From positions 1-64,000 of the forward strand of contig DVDT01000073.1 of NCBI GenBank assembly GCA_015296085.1: DNA of 64,000 nt, given 5' to 3'. Position 1 is the first letter of the stretch. The number at the start of each line of letters is the position of its first letter. The notes under the pieces were generated by a model. The model had not been told where the DNA came from. It ran no database searches and worked only from the letters and a program-made list of their open reading frames with translations. The stretch comes from Trichormus sp. M33_DOE_039. GTDB lineage: Bacteria; Cyanobacteriota; Cyanobacteriia; Cyanobacteriales; Nostocaceae. The translations under genes were made by a program, and so were the position numbers. This document shows, piece by piece, positions 25,947 through 35,598 of this stretch.

Positions 25947-26335
25947 CTACACTAGTACCTGATTGAGAGATTGCGTTAACTCAGCCAGTTCCTCATCACT
26001 CAAATGCAGTGCTATCTGACGATAGCCAACTCCATCTTTGACAATATCAATCTCATCCCGTTGTAAATACGCTTCAAACTCAGTCAACAAGCTAACGACA
26101 AAGGCTGTGAAATGGCGTTGATGATCTGCACCTGTTAGGGTGGCTAGTTCTTCTGGTAAAAGCTCAGTGTTTTGCTCTTGCAGGCTGTAAAACTTTTCTA
26201 CAGTACCCCGAATAGGATGTTCTGCTACAACGGTCAGGAGTTCTGCCTGTACAAGCTTTTGGAAATGACGATACAACGTTGCTTGAGGGATGTAGTATTT
26301 CGCACAATTATCGTGATGAAAGATGGCGATCGCCT
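25947..26335 (-). pseudogene. Winged-helix (ArsR-like) regulator lacking its N-terminus
   Basis: The frame contains the recognition helix and wing (IPQATLYRHFQKLVQAELL, HPIRGTVEKFYSL) and a helical C-terminal part ending ELTQSLNQVLV. Related full-length regulators have about 30-40 further residues before the recognition helix. Here an in-frame TAG stands at about 26335 and no ATG follows before the domain; the only usable start is a TTG at 26276 inside the recognition helix. It is therefore most likely a truncated gene, though the 109-residue piece might still be made. Confidence 0.6.
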
Positions 26336-26474
26336 ACAAAAGCTTGCAGAATCTTTAATCGGACAGGATGGAGAATTAGGTCTGCTTTACTACCACTCAA
26401 AGTTTTAGAGAAATAAACGTTATTGTTAATGGCAATATTATCAATAATGATAATATCGTCAAGCAATTGTATTA

Positions 26475-26617
26475 GGAGTCATATTTGATTTCTGTTGGCG
26501 TAGCCTGCGCTGGCACATAAAAACTCAGTAAATCTCTCGACTCACCTTTTGCTTGTTAAGAGTTCCCTACCTACGCAAGTAATTTCAAAATCAAGTAGGA
26601 TTCCTATATTTCAATTT
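26475..26617. repeat. Right arm of the long inverted repeat
   Basis: This is the reverse-complement partner of 24765-24918. Its outer end reaches the stop region of the cassette 3 binding-protein gene at 26611. Confidence 0.85.
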
Positions 26618-27576
26618 GTTGTCAGTAAGTATTTTGCTAAATCATCGAGAATAGCATTAGCTGAAAGGATGCTACCATGTACCCAATAACCAGAATCAAC
26701 TTGATAAACTTTTTGATTTTTCACTACATTTAGTGTTTGCCACAAAGGTGTTTTCTGATATTCTTGAAAAGCCTCTGTTGCTCCTGGATCTACAGCTATA
26801 AATAAAGCATCTGCATCAAGTAAGTCTAGACGTTCTAAATTCAGAAGTATCAAATAATCATCAGGACTTTTAATCAATTGACTTTGATGAGGCGGCATAG
26901 AAATTCCAACTGCATTGACAATACCACCAGGAAATGAAAATTGTGAACTAAATTCAGGAACTTTCATCCCGCCGTGAATACGGCTAACAGTAACTTCTAG
27001 TTTCCCAAATTTATTTTCTAATTGCTCTCTAATAGTTTGAAGTCGCTGTTCGTATTGAGTGAGCAATTTTTCAACTTTTTCACTTTTATTGACCACTTTA
27101 CCGATTTCTCTTAATGGCGTTTGCCAATCAGATTGAAAATGTTTGACTTGCACTGTGGGAGCTATTTTCGACAATAATGGATAATTTTCTGGCTGTATCC
27201 CATAAACACTTACAATTAAATCTGGATTTAATTGCAATACTTTTTCTAGATTAATTTCTCCGGTTTTTCCTATATAGCTTATCCCTGCAATTTTCTCTTT
27301 AAGAAGATTAACTTTGCTGTCAAAGAAGACATGATTTGCTGTTCCTATGGGTTTTGAATCTAATGCTACCAAAGCTTCTAATGCTATTTGGTCAACGACA
27401 ATAATGCGTTGCGGGTTGGGGGGAACACAAGTTTCTCCTAATTCATGCTTAATTAATCGACATTCTAATGCTGGTGATTGTTTATCTACTAAGTTCGGGT
27501 GTGAATAGCGATAACAAGCAGTAACTATCACCAAGATTATTATGAGTAACAAGTAACGGGAATTACGCAATTTCAC
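26611..27576 (-). CDS. Cassette 3 periplasmic ferri-siderophore binding lipoprotein (FecB/FhuD type)
   Basis: The 321-residue protein starts at GTG (27576, GAGAGGAAAA upstream) and has lipobox IVTAC near residue 21. Family segments are CRLIKHELGETCVPPNPQRI, NLEKVLQLNPDLIVSVYG and VKNQKVYQVDSGYW. It is most like the cassette 4 protein, with which it shares VSR.HGG.K.PEF.SQFSFPG and NLER.DLLDAD, so the two probably recognise related ligands. It follows the cassette 3 receptor by 29 bp. Confidence 0.9.
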   Translation of the reverse strand: MKLRNSRYLLLIIILVIVTACYRYSHPNLVDKQSPALECRLIKHELGETCVPPNPQRIIVVDQIALEALVALDSKPIGTANHVFFDSKVNLLKEKIAGISYIGKTGEINLEKVLQLNPDLIVSVYGIQPENYPLLSKIAPTVQVKHFQSDWQTPLREIGKVVNKSEKVEKLLTQYEQRLQTIREQLENKFGKLEVTVSRIHGGMKVPEFSSQFSFPGGIVNAVGISMPPHQSQLIKSPDDYLILLNLERLDLLDADALFIAVDPGATEAFQEYQKTPLWQTLNVVKNQKVYQVDSGYWVHGSILSANAILDDLAKYLLTTN

Positions 27577-27605
27577 ACTATTTTTCCTCTCAATTATTTG
27601 AGAAT

Positions 27606-30212
27606 TTAGAATTTGATCGAGACAGTTCCCAAAACTGTAAATGGTGCGCCAGGAGAGAGTAAAAAGCCAGCAGAATCATAGTAACGGGTGTCAAATAGGT
27701 TTTTAAAGTTCAAACCAATTTGATAATTGTCTCGCCGATAGAAAATAGTAGCATCTGTTCTGACAAAGGAAGGAATGGTAATGGTATTTGGTAAAGTTGC
27801 TTCTCTGTCACCTACGAAAAATAGTCCTCCACCAAAACCTAAACCCTTTAAATTACCTGTTTGAATTTGGTAGGTTGTCCATAAACTAGCACTATTTCTG
27901 GGTGCATTGGCTAATCTATCTCCAACTGGGAGGCTATTATCTTTACTGACATAGGCATCATTATGAGCATAAGAAGCAATCACATTCCAACCTGGTAAAA
28001 TCTCCCCAGCTATATCTAGTTCAATACCTCGACTCTTGACTTCTCCAGCAGCAATAGTAAAATCTGGATTGTTTAAATCTGTTGTCGAGACATTGTTCTT
28101 AGTAATCTCATAAACTGCTAATGTTGCTGTCAGCTTATCATCTAAAAATTCACCTTTAATTCCTACTTCGTATTGTGTACCAGTTTCTGGTTCTAATGGC
28201 CGACCACCAAAAGCTATGGCGTATTCATTTGGTTTAAATGCACGAGTGTAACTGGCGTAAAGTGATAGATTTTCTGTTGGTTGATATACTAACCCAATTC
28301 GTGGGGAAAATTTCTCATAATAACGCTCTGTAATGTCAGTCTGAGTGCTATTGATAATATCAGGCTTATATTCGTCTCGGAAATTGACAAAATCTAATCT
28401 TCCACCCATTAATAGCTTGAAATTAGGTAGTAATGCGACTTGATCTTGGAAGTAAAGACCTACTCTATATGTATTAGTATTACCCTCGAAACCTTCCTCA
28501 AATGTAGTGGGAATAGCTGCGCCATATACTGGATTTAAAATGTCCAAAGATGGTACGTTATAAGAAATGAAAAATGGATAGCCAAACTCACTTCTACCTA
28601 ACTCAAAACCTAATAGCACTTCATGTTCAATTGAGCCTGTTTTAAATTTACCGATTAAGTCATTTTGCCAAGAATAATCTCTAGAGTAATCACCTACTTT
28701 GTTATATCTTCTAGCAACTGTGCGACCATCATCAGCAAACGGGTTTTCAAAGTCAACTGGCTGAAAGTTGGAACGTGCTGTGTCAACTGTTTGTACAGAA
28801 ACCGCACTGCGGAATCGCCAATTTTGGCTGAATCGATGATCTAGGCTGACATTGACCCTATTTCCATAGAGTTCATAACTATCGCTGGGTTCGCCAAAGT
28901 TAAAGCTAATTGGTAAATCAAAAGTTCTAGCTATTGGTGGTAAACCTCTGTCATAGGACTGGTTGAGGTTAACGTATTCATATTGCAAATCGAAATTTGT
29001 GCGATCGCTTAACTTTACACTTAAGCTAGGAGCAAAGGTATAAAGTTCTTTATAAGCGAAATCTCTAAATCCACCAGAGTTTTCATAAGCAGCCACAAAA
29101 CGATACAAAATATTATTATCTGGTGTGAGGGGGCCGGAAATATCTATTTCTGGTCGATAGTAACTATAGCTACCAGCAGAAAATGTTGCCGAATAATAAG
29201 GTGTGCTAAGTGGCTGTTTCGTGACATAGTTGACAATACCCCCAGGCTCTAGTTGTCCATATAATACCGAAGCCGGGCCTTTCAGCACTTCTATTCTTTC
29301 TAGAGTGGCGGTGTCAGTAAAAGAGGTGAAACTATCATGTCTAAAACTATTTCTCAGGTTAGCATTGGTATCAAATCCCCGAATGGTATAGCCATCAGTG
29401 CTGGAAGCATAATCTGTTTTGACTGTGACACCACTAACGTTACGCAATACATCTGAAACCCGTTGCACTTTTTGATCTTCAATTACCTGTCGGGGAATAA
29501 CCTGAATGGCTTGGGGAATTTCTAGTAAAGGTGTATCAGTTTTCGTAGCAGTTGATGCTGCTTGTACGCGATATCTGTCTTGTTCTCCCGTTACCACCAA
29601 TTCAATTGGCTCTTGGTTCTCACCTGTGGTTTCATCAGGTTTAATTTCACTTGTGGGTTGTTCTGCTGGTATTTCCGTAGTGGGTTGATTCGCTTGTGGT
29701 TGTTCTGGTGGCGTTGTGGAAGTTGTTGCAGGTGTGACACCAAATATTAAACCTGCATCACTATCAAATAGTTCATAGCTAGGCCTTCCCGTTTCACCTA
29801 TAATAGTGATTCTAATAGTATTACTGTCTTGATTAATGACTGTAACCTCAGTAATTCCCGCAAATGGTTTTTCTTGACGGAATATGTTCCCGGAAGGCAA
29901 ACTCAATTGAGCATTAGTAATATCAGCAATGAAGGTATTCCCATTACTATTATTTGCTACTTGCAATTGCTCGCCTTGCCTTGTCTCTAAAATTACTTCT
30001 ATGCCTTTATCTGTAGTATCAATCCGTACTTTATCAATCAGAATTGGAGACTGGGGAGTTTGAGATATTGAATCTGTGGGAGTTCTAGCGGTATGACTTT
30101 TCTGAGATAACGAAAGATGATTTTGGCTTGTTTCATTTCCCCAAGCTGGTTGAACAGCAAAGACTACCCCTGTTAACCATAAACTGATCAATAGTTGCGG
30201 TTGTTTCCACAT
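27606..30212 (-). CDS. Cassette 3 TonB-dependent siderophore receptor with AMIN domain
   Basis: The ATG at 30212 (MWKQPQLLISLWLTG) matches the start of the cassette 4 receptor (MRRQPQLLMGLWLAG), so it is preferred over the GTG at 30248; 868 residues. Order: signal peptide ending PAWG, AMIN domain (GIEVILETRQGEQLQ), long Thr/Pro/Glu linker, TonB box PIELVVTGEQD, plug (LEIPQAIQVIPRQV, IRGFDTN, LERIEVLKGPASVLYG, PGGIVNYVTKQ) and barrel ending VLGTVSIKF. Confidence 0.93.
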   Translation of the reverse strand: MWKQPQLLISLWLTGVVFAVQPAWGNETSQNHLSLSQKSHTARTPTDSISQTPQSPILIDKVRIDTTDKGIEVILETRQGEQLQVANNSNGNTFIADITNAQLSLPSGNIFRQEKPFAGITEVTVINQDSNTIRITIIGETGRPSYELFDSDAGLIFGVTPATTSTTPPEQPQANQPTTEIPAEQPTSEIKPDETTGENQEPIELVVTGEQDRYRVQAASTATKTDTPLLEIPQAIQVIPRQVIEDQKVQRVSDVLRNVSGVTVKTDYASSTDGYTIRGFDTNANLRNSFRHDSFTSFTDTATLERIEVLKGPASVLYGQLEPGGIVNYVTKQPLSTPYYSATFSAGSYSYYRPEIDISGPLTPDNNILYRFVAAYENSGGFRDFAYKELYTFAPSLSVKLSDRTNFDLQYEYVNLNQSYDRGLPPIARTFDLPISFNFGEPSDSYELYGNRVNVSLDHRFSQNWRFRSAVSVQTVDTARSNFQPVDFENPFADDGRTVARRYNKVGDYSRDYSWQNDLIGKFKTGSIEHEVLLGFELGRSEFGYPFFISYNVPSLDILNPVYGAAIPTTFEEGFEGNTNTYRVGLYFQDQVALLPNFKLLMGGRLDFVNFRDEYKPDIINSTQTDITERYYEKFSPRIGLVYQPTENLSLYASYTRAFKPNEYAIAFGGRPLEPETGTQYEVGIKGEFLDDKLTATLAVYEITKNNVSTTDLNNPDFTIAAGEVKSRGIELDIAGEILPGWNVIASYAHNDAYVSKDNSLPVGDRLANAPRNSASLWTTYQIQTGNLKGLGFGGGLFFVGDREATLPNTITIPSFVRTDATIFYRRDNYQIGLNFKNLFDTRYYDSAGFLLSPGAPFTVLGTVSIKF

Positions 30213-30317
30213 AAGCTTTATCCCACACCACAAGCGGCTGTTAGCCACCTAAATTAAGAATCTTTTTCAAAAACGATACATGGAATTGATTTGATTTTGA
30301 AGGCTTATGTGAATCCC

Positions 30318-30345
30318 AAACGGATTTTTTTGAGCTAGAAACGGA
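30318..30345. promoter_or_regulatory. Twin operator before cassette 3 receptor (ACGGA class)
   Basis: AAACGGATTTTTTT (30318) and AAACGGATTTTTAG (30339) are 21 bp apart and 106 bp upstream of the receptor ATG. The first is preceded by ATCCC, giving ATCCCAAACGG, which resembles the TATCCCAAAACGG box of cassette 8 and links the two operator classes. Confidence 0.75.
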
Positions 30346-30391
30346 TTTTTAGGATAGTCTGACAGCAAGTAGCTGTATTTAATTGCAGATA

Positions 30392-31375
30392 TCAAGCTTT
30401 AATTAACAAATCATAAGATTTGGGATTCGTGCCAAATTGCTTACGAAAAGCAGCAGCAAAACGACTTTGATTTGCATAACCAACAGCACGCGCTATTTGT
30501 TTAACACTCATCTTACTTTCTAGGAGTAATTGCCGTGCCTTTTCCATTCTTTGTTGTTGTAAATAGCTAAACGCAGTTGTACCCAACACTTGGCGAAAAC
30601 CTAATTTGAGTTTGTAGTCATTTAATCCTACTTTCCGCGCAAGTTCTAGCAAGGAAGGTGGATTATCGAGATTTTGCGTTAAAATTTCCTTGGCATAATG
30701 AATTCGGGCAATATCATCTCTTTGCAGGACAATTGCTTTTGTGTAATTTTTCTCAATGTTGATTAGTTGTTCTACTTTTAAAGCAATTAGTTCTAAACAT
30801 TTACTTTCTAGATAAATTTTTTTAGTTAACCCTGTGAAGGGACAATTGATAATTTGTTCCAGTGCAACCCTCATTTCTGGCGTGGTTTGGCTGATTTGAC
30901 GATAGGGTTGTTCGCTTGGCTCAATTACTCTTTGCAAGGTTTTTGGCGATTTTTTTATATCACTGCTAATAAAACTGTTTAATAATTCAGGGGATTCTAA
31001 ATGTATATCAACTTTTAAAAGCCGTTGTTGACCTAAAACTTCCCATTGTCTATCTTTATATATACCACTACCTAAAAGAAAATTTTGTCCACTATCAGTT
31101 TCATTCCAGTATCCTAATAAATGAAAGCCAAATTCTAAACATCCAATAAAATCTTCTTCTGATGTGCCGTTCAGAATTAAATCATCATAAAATTCGGTAT
31201 CGATAATTAATAAACTTATATCCCTTAATTCAATCCAACGTTCATAGCCACGACCTAATTGTTTGGGACACCAGTTAATAACATCATTTGGGTCTGATAG
31301 GTCTCCTGGTTTAGCATTTTGATTGTATTGTATCCACAATTCTTGGTAATCTGCGAGTGAAATACTATTCCCCAT
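30392..31375 (-). CDS. Cassette 3 AraC-family (PchR-type) regulator
   Basis: The 327-residue protein starts MGNSISLADYQELWIQYNQN and is the close paralogue of the cassette 4 regulator (MANIISLADYQEFW). It contains QIINCPFTGLTKKIYLESK, LNDYKLKLGFRQVLGTT and AVGYANQSRFAAAFRKQFG. The two genes stand head to head, 341 bp apart, each followed by its own receptor. It belongs to the ACGGA-box group. Confidence 0.9.
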   Translation of the reverse strand: MGNSISLADYQELWIQYNQNAKPGDLSDPNDVINWCPKQLGRGYERWIELRDISLLIIDTEFYDDLILNGTSEEDFIGCLEFGFHLLGYWNETDSGQNFLLGSGIYKDRQWEVLGQQRLLKVDIHLESPELLNSFISSDIKKSPKTLQRVIEPSEQPYRQISQTTPEMRVALEQIINCPFTGLTKKIYLESKCLELIALKVEQLINIEKNYTKAIVLQRDDIARIHYAKEILTQNLDNPPSLLELARKVGLNDYKLKLGFRQVLGTTAFSYLQQQRMEKARQLLLESKMSVKQIARAVGYANQSRFAAAFRKQFGTNPKSYDLLIKA

Positions 31376-31716
31376 GCTTTTCCTAAACTTACCTCCATGG
31401 TGATTGAATGCAAGATTTTATAGAGAAATATTCTCAAATATTCTTAGAAAGAGTTTACCAGTGTTCAGCAATAGTGTCTAGAGATGAATGAAGCTGAAGC
31501 GGAAAGTATACTTCTTGTATGTAAAGGGGTAACAAAGAGGCGAAAGCATAGCCAGTAGAGGAGTATGACGGTTTTAGGGTAAAGCTGGTCGTTTGGGAAT
31601 CATCTCTCGGTAGACAACACTATTGCATTCTGATAAACTGACTTTCAAAGCTATTTGAGAAAGCTTATCTATAGCCTTATCAGTTAATTGAGATGAGGTG
31701 TTTTGTAGGGTAGCGC
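31376..31716. other. Intergenic region between the head-to-head regulators
   Basis: This 341-bp stretch must hold the promoters of both the cassette 3 and the cassette 4 regulators. It is the symmetry centre of the mirror-image cassettes. I found no box of the receptor-operator type and no reading frame worth reporting. Confidence 0.4.
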
Positions 31717-32703
31717 ATGGCGAATATTATTTCACTCGCAGATTACCAAGAATTTTGGAGAGAACGCAATCAAAACACTAGGCAACCAGACCCATCAGAC
31801 CCATCTGATATTATTAATATATGTCCTCAACAATTTGGTAGTGGATATGAACGTTGGATTGAACTGCGGGACATTAGTTTATTAATTATTGATGCGGAAT
31901 TTCATCATGATTTAGTGATAGAAAAAAACTCTTCAGATAGTTGTATTGATGGGCTGGAATTTGGATTCCATCTCTCAGGTTATTGGAATAATATTCATGC
32001 TGGAAAAAATTTCTTTCAAAGTGGATATTTTCACCAGAATCAGGAATCAGAACTTTTGCGATCGCAGCGACTTTTAAAAGTAGATATCCATCCCGAATCC
32101 CCTGAATTACTGCATAGTTTCATTACAGGTGGCTTAAATCCCATATCGCCGAAAATTATTAAAAATCTCCTTGAACCTGATCAAGAGCCATATTTTCAAA
32201 TAGATTATACCACTCCAGAAATGCGAGTCGCCCTAGAACAAATTATCAATTGTCCCTTTACCGGCTTAACCAAAAAAATTTATTTAGAAAGTAAATGTTT
32301 AGAAATAATTGCCTTGAAGCTGGAACAATTAGCCGCCAGAGAAGATAGTTCTACAAAAGGCACTGCTTTAAAAAGAGATGATATTGATAGAATCCACTAT
32401 GCCAAGGAAATTTTAACCGAAAATTTAGACAATCCTCCTTCTTTAATAGAACTAGCCAGACAAGTAGGATTAAACGACTATAAACTTAAGTTAGGCTTTC
32501 GCCAAGTCTTTGGTACAACTGCATTCAGTTATTTACACCAACAACGCATGGAAAAAGCACGCCAATTACTTTTAGAAGGCCAAATGAATGTCAAAGAGGT
32601 AGCGCGTGCTGTTGGCTATACCAATCAAAGCCATTTTGCTACAGCTTTTCGTAAGCAATTTGGTACTAACCCTAAATCCTATGATTTGCTACTGAGAGCC
32701 TAA
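31717..32703 (+). CDS. Cassette 4 AraC-family (PchR-type) regulator
   Basis: The 328-residue protein shares most of its sequence with the cassette 3 regulator, including FGSGYERWIELRDISLLIID near the N-terminus and the QIINCPFTGLTKKIYLESK segment. Its DNA-binding helices are LNDYKLKLGFRQVFGTT and AVGYTNQSHFATAFRKQFG. It lies upstream of the only plus-strand receptor of the cluster. High similarity in both effector and DNA-binding parts means cross-talk with cassette 3 is likely. Confidence 0.9.
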   Translation: MANIISLADYQEFWRERNQNTRQPDPSDPSDIINICPQQFGSGYERWIELRDISLLIIDAEFHHDLVIEKNSSDSCIDGLEFGFHLSGYWNNIHAGKNFFQSGYFHQNQESELLRSQRLLKVDIHPESPELLHSFITGGLNPISPKIIKNLLEPDQEPYFQIDYTTPEMRVALEQIINCPFTGLTKKIYLESKCLEIIALKLEQLAAREDSSTKGTALKRDDIDRIHYAKEILTENLDNPPSLIELARQVGLNDYKLKLGFRQVFGTTAFSYLHQQRMEKARQLLLEGQMNVKEVARAVGYTNQSHFATAFRKQFGTNPKSYDLLLRA

Positions 32704-32736
32704 AATACAGCTATTATCTGTTAGTTTTAGTAAAAA

Positions 32737-32764
32737 TCCGTCTTTGGTTCAAAAAAATCCGTCT
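32737..32764 (-). promoter_or_regulatory. Twin operator before cassette 4 receptor (ACGGA class)
   Basis: AAAAATCCGTCTTTGG and AAAAATCCGTCTTCGG repeat at 21-bp spacing (TCCGT at 32737 and 32758), 117 bp before the receptor ATG. Read on the minus strand they are AAGACGGATTTTT, the same type and orientation relative to the gene as in the minus-strand cassettes. Confidence 0.75.
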
Positions 32765-32880
32765 TCGGTTCAATCAGGTCTTCAAAATCACCTTCATTGT
32801 AGATTAAGCTTCTTGAAAAAGATTCTTAGCTATCAAAATTACACCCTCTGGGATGAGAGGCTGGTCTAGGTGAGGAGATT

Positions 32881-35451
32881 ATGAGAAGACAACCGCAATT
32901 ATTGATGGGTTTATGGTTAGCAGGGGTAGTAATTACTGTCCAACCAGCTTGGGGTAGTGGAAATCCTCCCTTGTCAGAAGGCGGTAATACCTCTACAAAC
33001 CCTCAAAGATTACTATCTCAAGTATCCACACCTCAATCTCCAATTCTGATCAATGGAGTGCGGATTGATACAACAAACCAAGGCATAGAAGTAATTTTAG
33101 AAACTAAGCAAGGCGAAAAATTACAAATAGTAAATAGTAGTTTAGGGAATAGCTTAATAGCTGAGATTACCAATGCTCAACTAAGTTTGCCTTCAGGAAA
33201 TACATTTCGGCAAGAAAAACCTTTTGCGGGTATTACTGAAGTTACAGTTATTAACCAAGACAGTAATACTATCAGAATCACTGTCACAGGTGAGGTAGGA
33301 ACACCCACTTATGAACTATTCGATAGTGATGCAGGTTTGATATTAAGTGTGACACCTATATCACCTTCCGCATCTCAACCAGAAACGCTACAACAGCCAC
33401 CAGAGGAGAAACCAAATACAGAAAATCCTACAACACAACCAACAGCTGAAACTGATACACCTATTGAACTGGTAGTTACAGGTGAACAGGATAGATATCG
33501 AGTCACGGAAGCATCAACCGCCACAAAATTGGATGTACCACTGCGGGATGTTCCAGCATCAGTGCAAGTCATACCCAAAGAAGTCATTCAAGATAGACAA
33601 GTCATCAGACTTAACGAACTATCAGATAACGTCAGTGGTGTACGTCCTCAAGAAACCTATGGCGGACTAGCATCTCAAGGGTATTTCATTCGTGGTTTTG
33701 GCACAAGTTTTGAAACCTTGCGCGATGGCTTTAGAGATTTTGGCTTTTTTAGTCCCCGTGATGTCGCTAATATTGAGCGTGTAGAATTTCTCAAAGGCCC
33801 TGCATCAGTTCTCTATGGTAGTGCTACTAGTCCTGGTGGTGTTGTTAACACAATTACTAAAAAGCCACTTGCAGACCCTTTTTATCAACTTAATGGCACT
33901 ATTGGTAATAACGACTTTTACCGCACATCAATTGATTTTTCTGGGCCTTTATTAGAAAATCGTGCTGCACTCTACCGTATCAATACAGCTTACGAAAATG
34001 CGAAAAGTTTCCGTGATTTCGTAGAAAATGAAAGCACCTTTATTGCTCCAATTATTACCGTAAAAGCTGGAGAAAGAACCAATCTTACCTTTGGTTATGA
34101 ATACCAAAAGTATGACTACACTTTTGAAAGGGGTTTCCCTTCGGATAATTCAGTAGTTTTTGACCTCCCTATCAATCGTTTTTTAGGTGAGCCTAACTTG
34201 AACAGAGGTGAAGCAACATCTAATAATTTCACCTATTCACTAGAAAGTGAATTTGGTGAAAATAATGACTGGAAATTCCGCCAAGCATTCAACGTTATTA
34301 ACGTTAGCGGTAATACGAGAGGAGCGCAAGCAAGGTTTGTCCGAGATGATGGAAGAACTGTAGCGCGAAGATATCGCAATGTTGATGAAGAGCAAAATAA
34401 CTTATCATTTCAAAATGAAATTAGCGGCAAATTTAACACTGGTTCAATTCGCCATAATGTGCTTGTAGGTGTGGAATTATCTCGTTATAAATACGCTTAT
34501 GATTTTTTTAGTGGCAACATTGCCGATTTAGATATTTTTAACCCTGTTTATGGCGCACCAGCACCAACAAATTTGAATAGAGATAATACTGAATATGGTG
34601 CAGATAATGTTGCATTGTATTTTCAGAATTTAATAGAACTGACACCCCAAATTAAATTGCTGGCGGGTGGTCGTTTTGACTGGGTTGACTCTTTTAATAC
34701 AAACTTACAAACTGGCACAACAGATAAAGTTTCCGACTCTGAATTTTCGCCACGAGTTGGTATAGTTTATCAGCCTACGGAATCTACATCAATTTATGGC
34801 AGTTGGACAAATTCCTTTAACCCACAAATATTTGGTACAACTCGCAATCTTGAACCTTTTAAACCAGAAACCGCAGAACAATTTGAAATCGGAATTAAGC
34901 AAGAGTTGTTTGACAAGCGTTTATCAGCAACTTTAGCTTATTTTGATATCACCAAGAAGAATGTTTTGACCACAGACCCGGAAGATGAAGACTTCCAAAT
35001 TCAAACAGGGGAGCAAAAAAGCCGAGGTGTAGAGTTAGATATTGTAGGAGAAATTCTCCCTGGTTGGAAAATCATTGGCACGTATACTTACACTGATGCT
35101 TATATCAGCCAAGATAATGATGCGGGCTTACTGAATAATAGATTAACAGGTGTACCTTACAATAGTGCAAGTTTATGGACTACCTATGAACTGCAACAAG
35201 GTAATTTGCAAGGTTTAGGATTAGGACTTGGTGTTGTTTACGTTGGTGAACGGGAGGCGAGTTTACCAAATAATCTCAAAATTCCTTCTTATGTGAGAAC
35301 AGATGCAAGTATTTTCTATAAACGGGATAATTGGCGTGCTGCGCTCAATTTTAAGAATCTTTTTGATACTAAATACTATGAGTCTCAAGGATTTTTTATT
35401 GTTCCCGCAGCACCTTTTACTGTTTTAGGAACTGTTTCTTTTGAGTTTTGA
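32881..35451 (+). CDS. Cassette 4 TonB-dependent siderophore receptor with AMIN domain
   Basis: The 856-residue protein starts at ATG 32881, with GTGAGGAG upstream. Order: signal peptide ending PAWG, AMIN domain (GIEVILETKQGEKLQ), linker, TonB box PIELVVTGEQD, plug (RDVPASVQVIPKEV, IRGFGTS, NIERVEFLKGPASVLYG, GGVVNTITKK) and barrel ending VLGTVSFEF. It pairs with the cassette 3 receptor in AMIN and signal peptide but its barrel and plug loops are distinct. Confidence 0.93.
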   Translation: MRRQPQLLMGLWLAGVVITVQPAWGSGNPPLSEGGNTSTNPQRLLSQVSTPQSPILINGVRIDTTNQGIEVILETKQGEKLQIVNSSLGNSLIAEITNAQLSLPSGNTFRQEKPFAGITEVTVINQDSNTIRITVTGEVGTPTYELFDSDAGLILSVTPISPSASQPETLQQPPEEKPNTENPTTQPTAETDTPIELVVTGEQDRYRVTEASTATKLDVPLRDVPASVQVIPKEVIQDRQVIRLNELSDNVSGVRPQETYGGLASQGYFIRGFGTSFETLRDGFRDFGFFSPRDVANIERVEFLKGPASVLYGSATSPGGVVNTITKKPLADPFYQLNGTIGNNDFYRTSIDFSGPLLENRAALYRINTAYENAKSFRDFVENESTFIAPIITVKAGERTNLTFGYEYQKYDYTFERGFPSDNSVVFDLPINRFLGEPNLNRGEATSNNFTYSLESEFGENNDWKFRQAFNVINVSGNTRGAQARFVRDDGRTVARRYRNVDEEQNNLSFQNEISGKFNTGSIRHNVLVGVELSRYKYAYDFFSGNIADLDIFNPVYGAPAPTNLNRDNTEYGADNVALYFQNLIELTPQIKLLAGGRFDWVDSFNTNLQTGTTDKVSDSEFSPRVGIVYQPTESTSIYGSWTNSFNPQIFGTTRNLEPFKPETAEQFEIGIKQELFDKRLSATLAYFDITKKNVLTTDPEDEDFQIQTGEQKSRGVELDIVGEILPGWKIIGTYTYTDAYISQDNDAGLLNNRLTGVPYNSASLWTTYELQQGNLQGLGLGLGVVYVGEREASLPNNLKIPSYVRTDASIFYKRDNWRAALNFKNLFDTKYYESQGFFIVPAAPFTVLGTVSFEF

Positions 35452-35461
35452 TGTTGGGTAT

Positions 35462-35569
35462 TAGGGTGTGTCTAATTTAGCCGTAACGCACTATAATCAT
35501 GCAGTACGTTACGGCTAAATTAGACTATCGTTAATGCTAGAAATATTACATAGCCGTAACACACCCTAC
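35462..35569. repeat. Nested hairpin repeat between cassette 4 receptor and binding protein
   Basis: An outer TAGGGTGTGT / ACACCCTA pair encloses a perfect 18-bp inner inverted repeat (35471-35488 and 35507-35524) containing TAGCCGTAACG. It is related to the repeats at 15531 and 19322. It separates the binding-protein gene from its receptor by 147 bp, against 8-70 bp elsewhere, and may reduce readthrough. Confidence 0.8.
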
Positions 35570-35598
35570 TTATACATCATGGTGATAAAATATATAAA

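Noticed and set aside
26316-26408. Plus-strand frame MKDGDRLQKLAESL... of 30 residues
   Set aside because: No ribosome site, no recognisable partner, and it lies in the scar region beside the truncated regulator; it may be a gene tail but cannot be supported.
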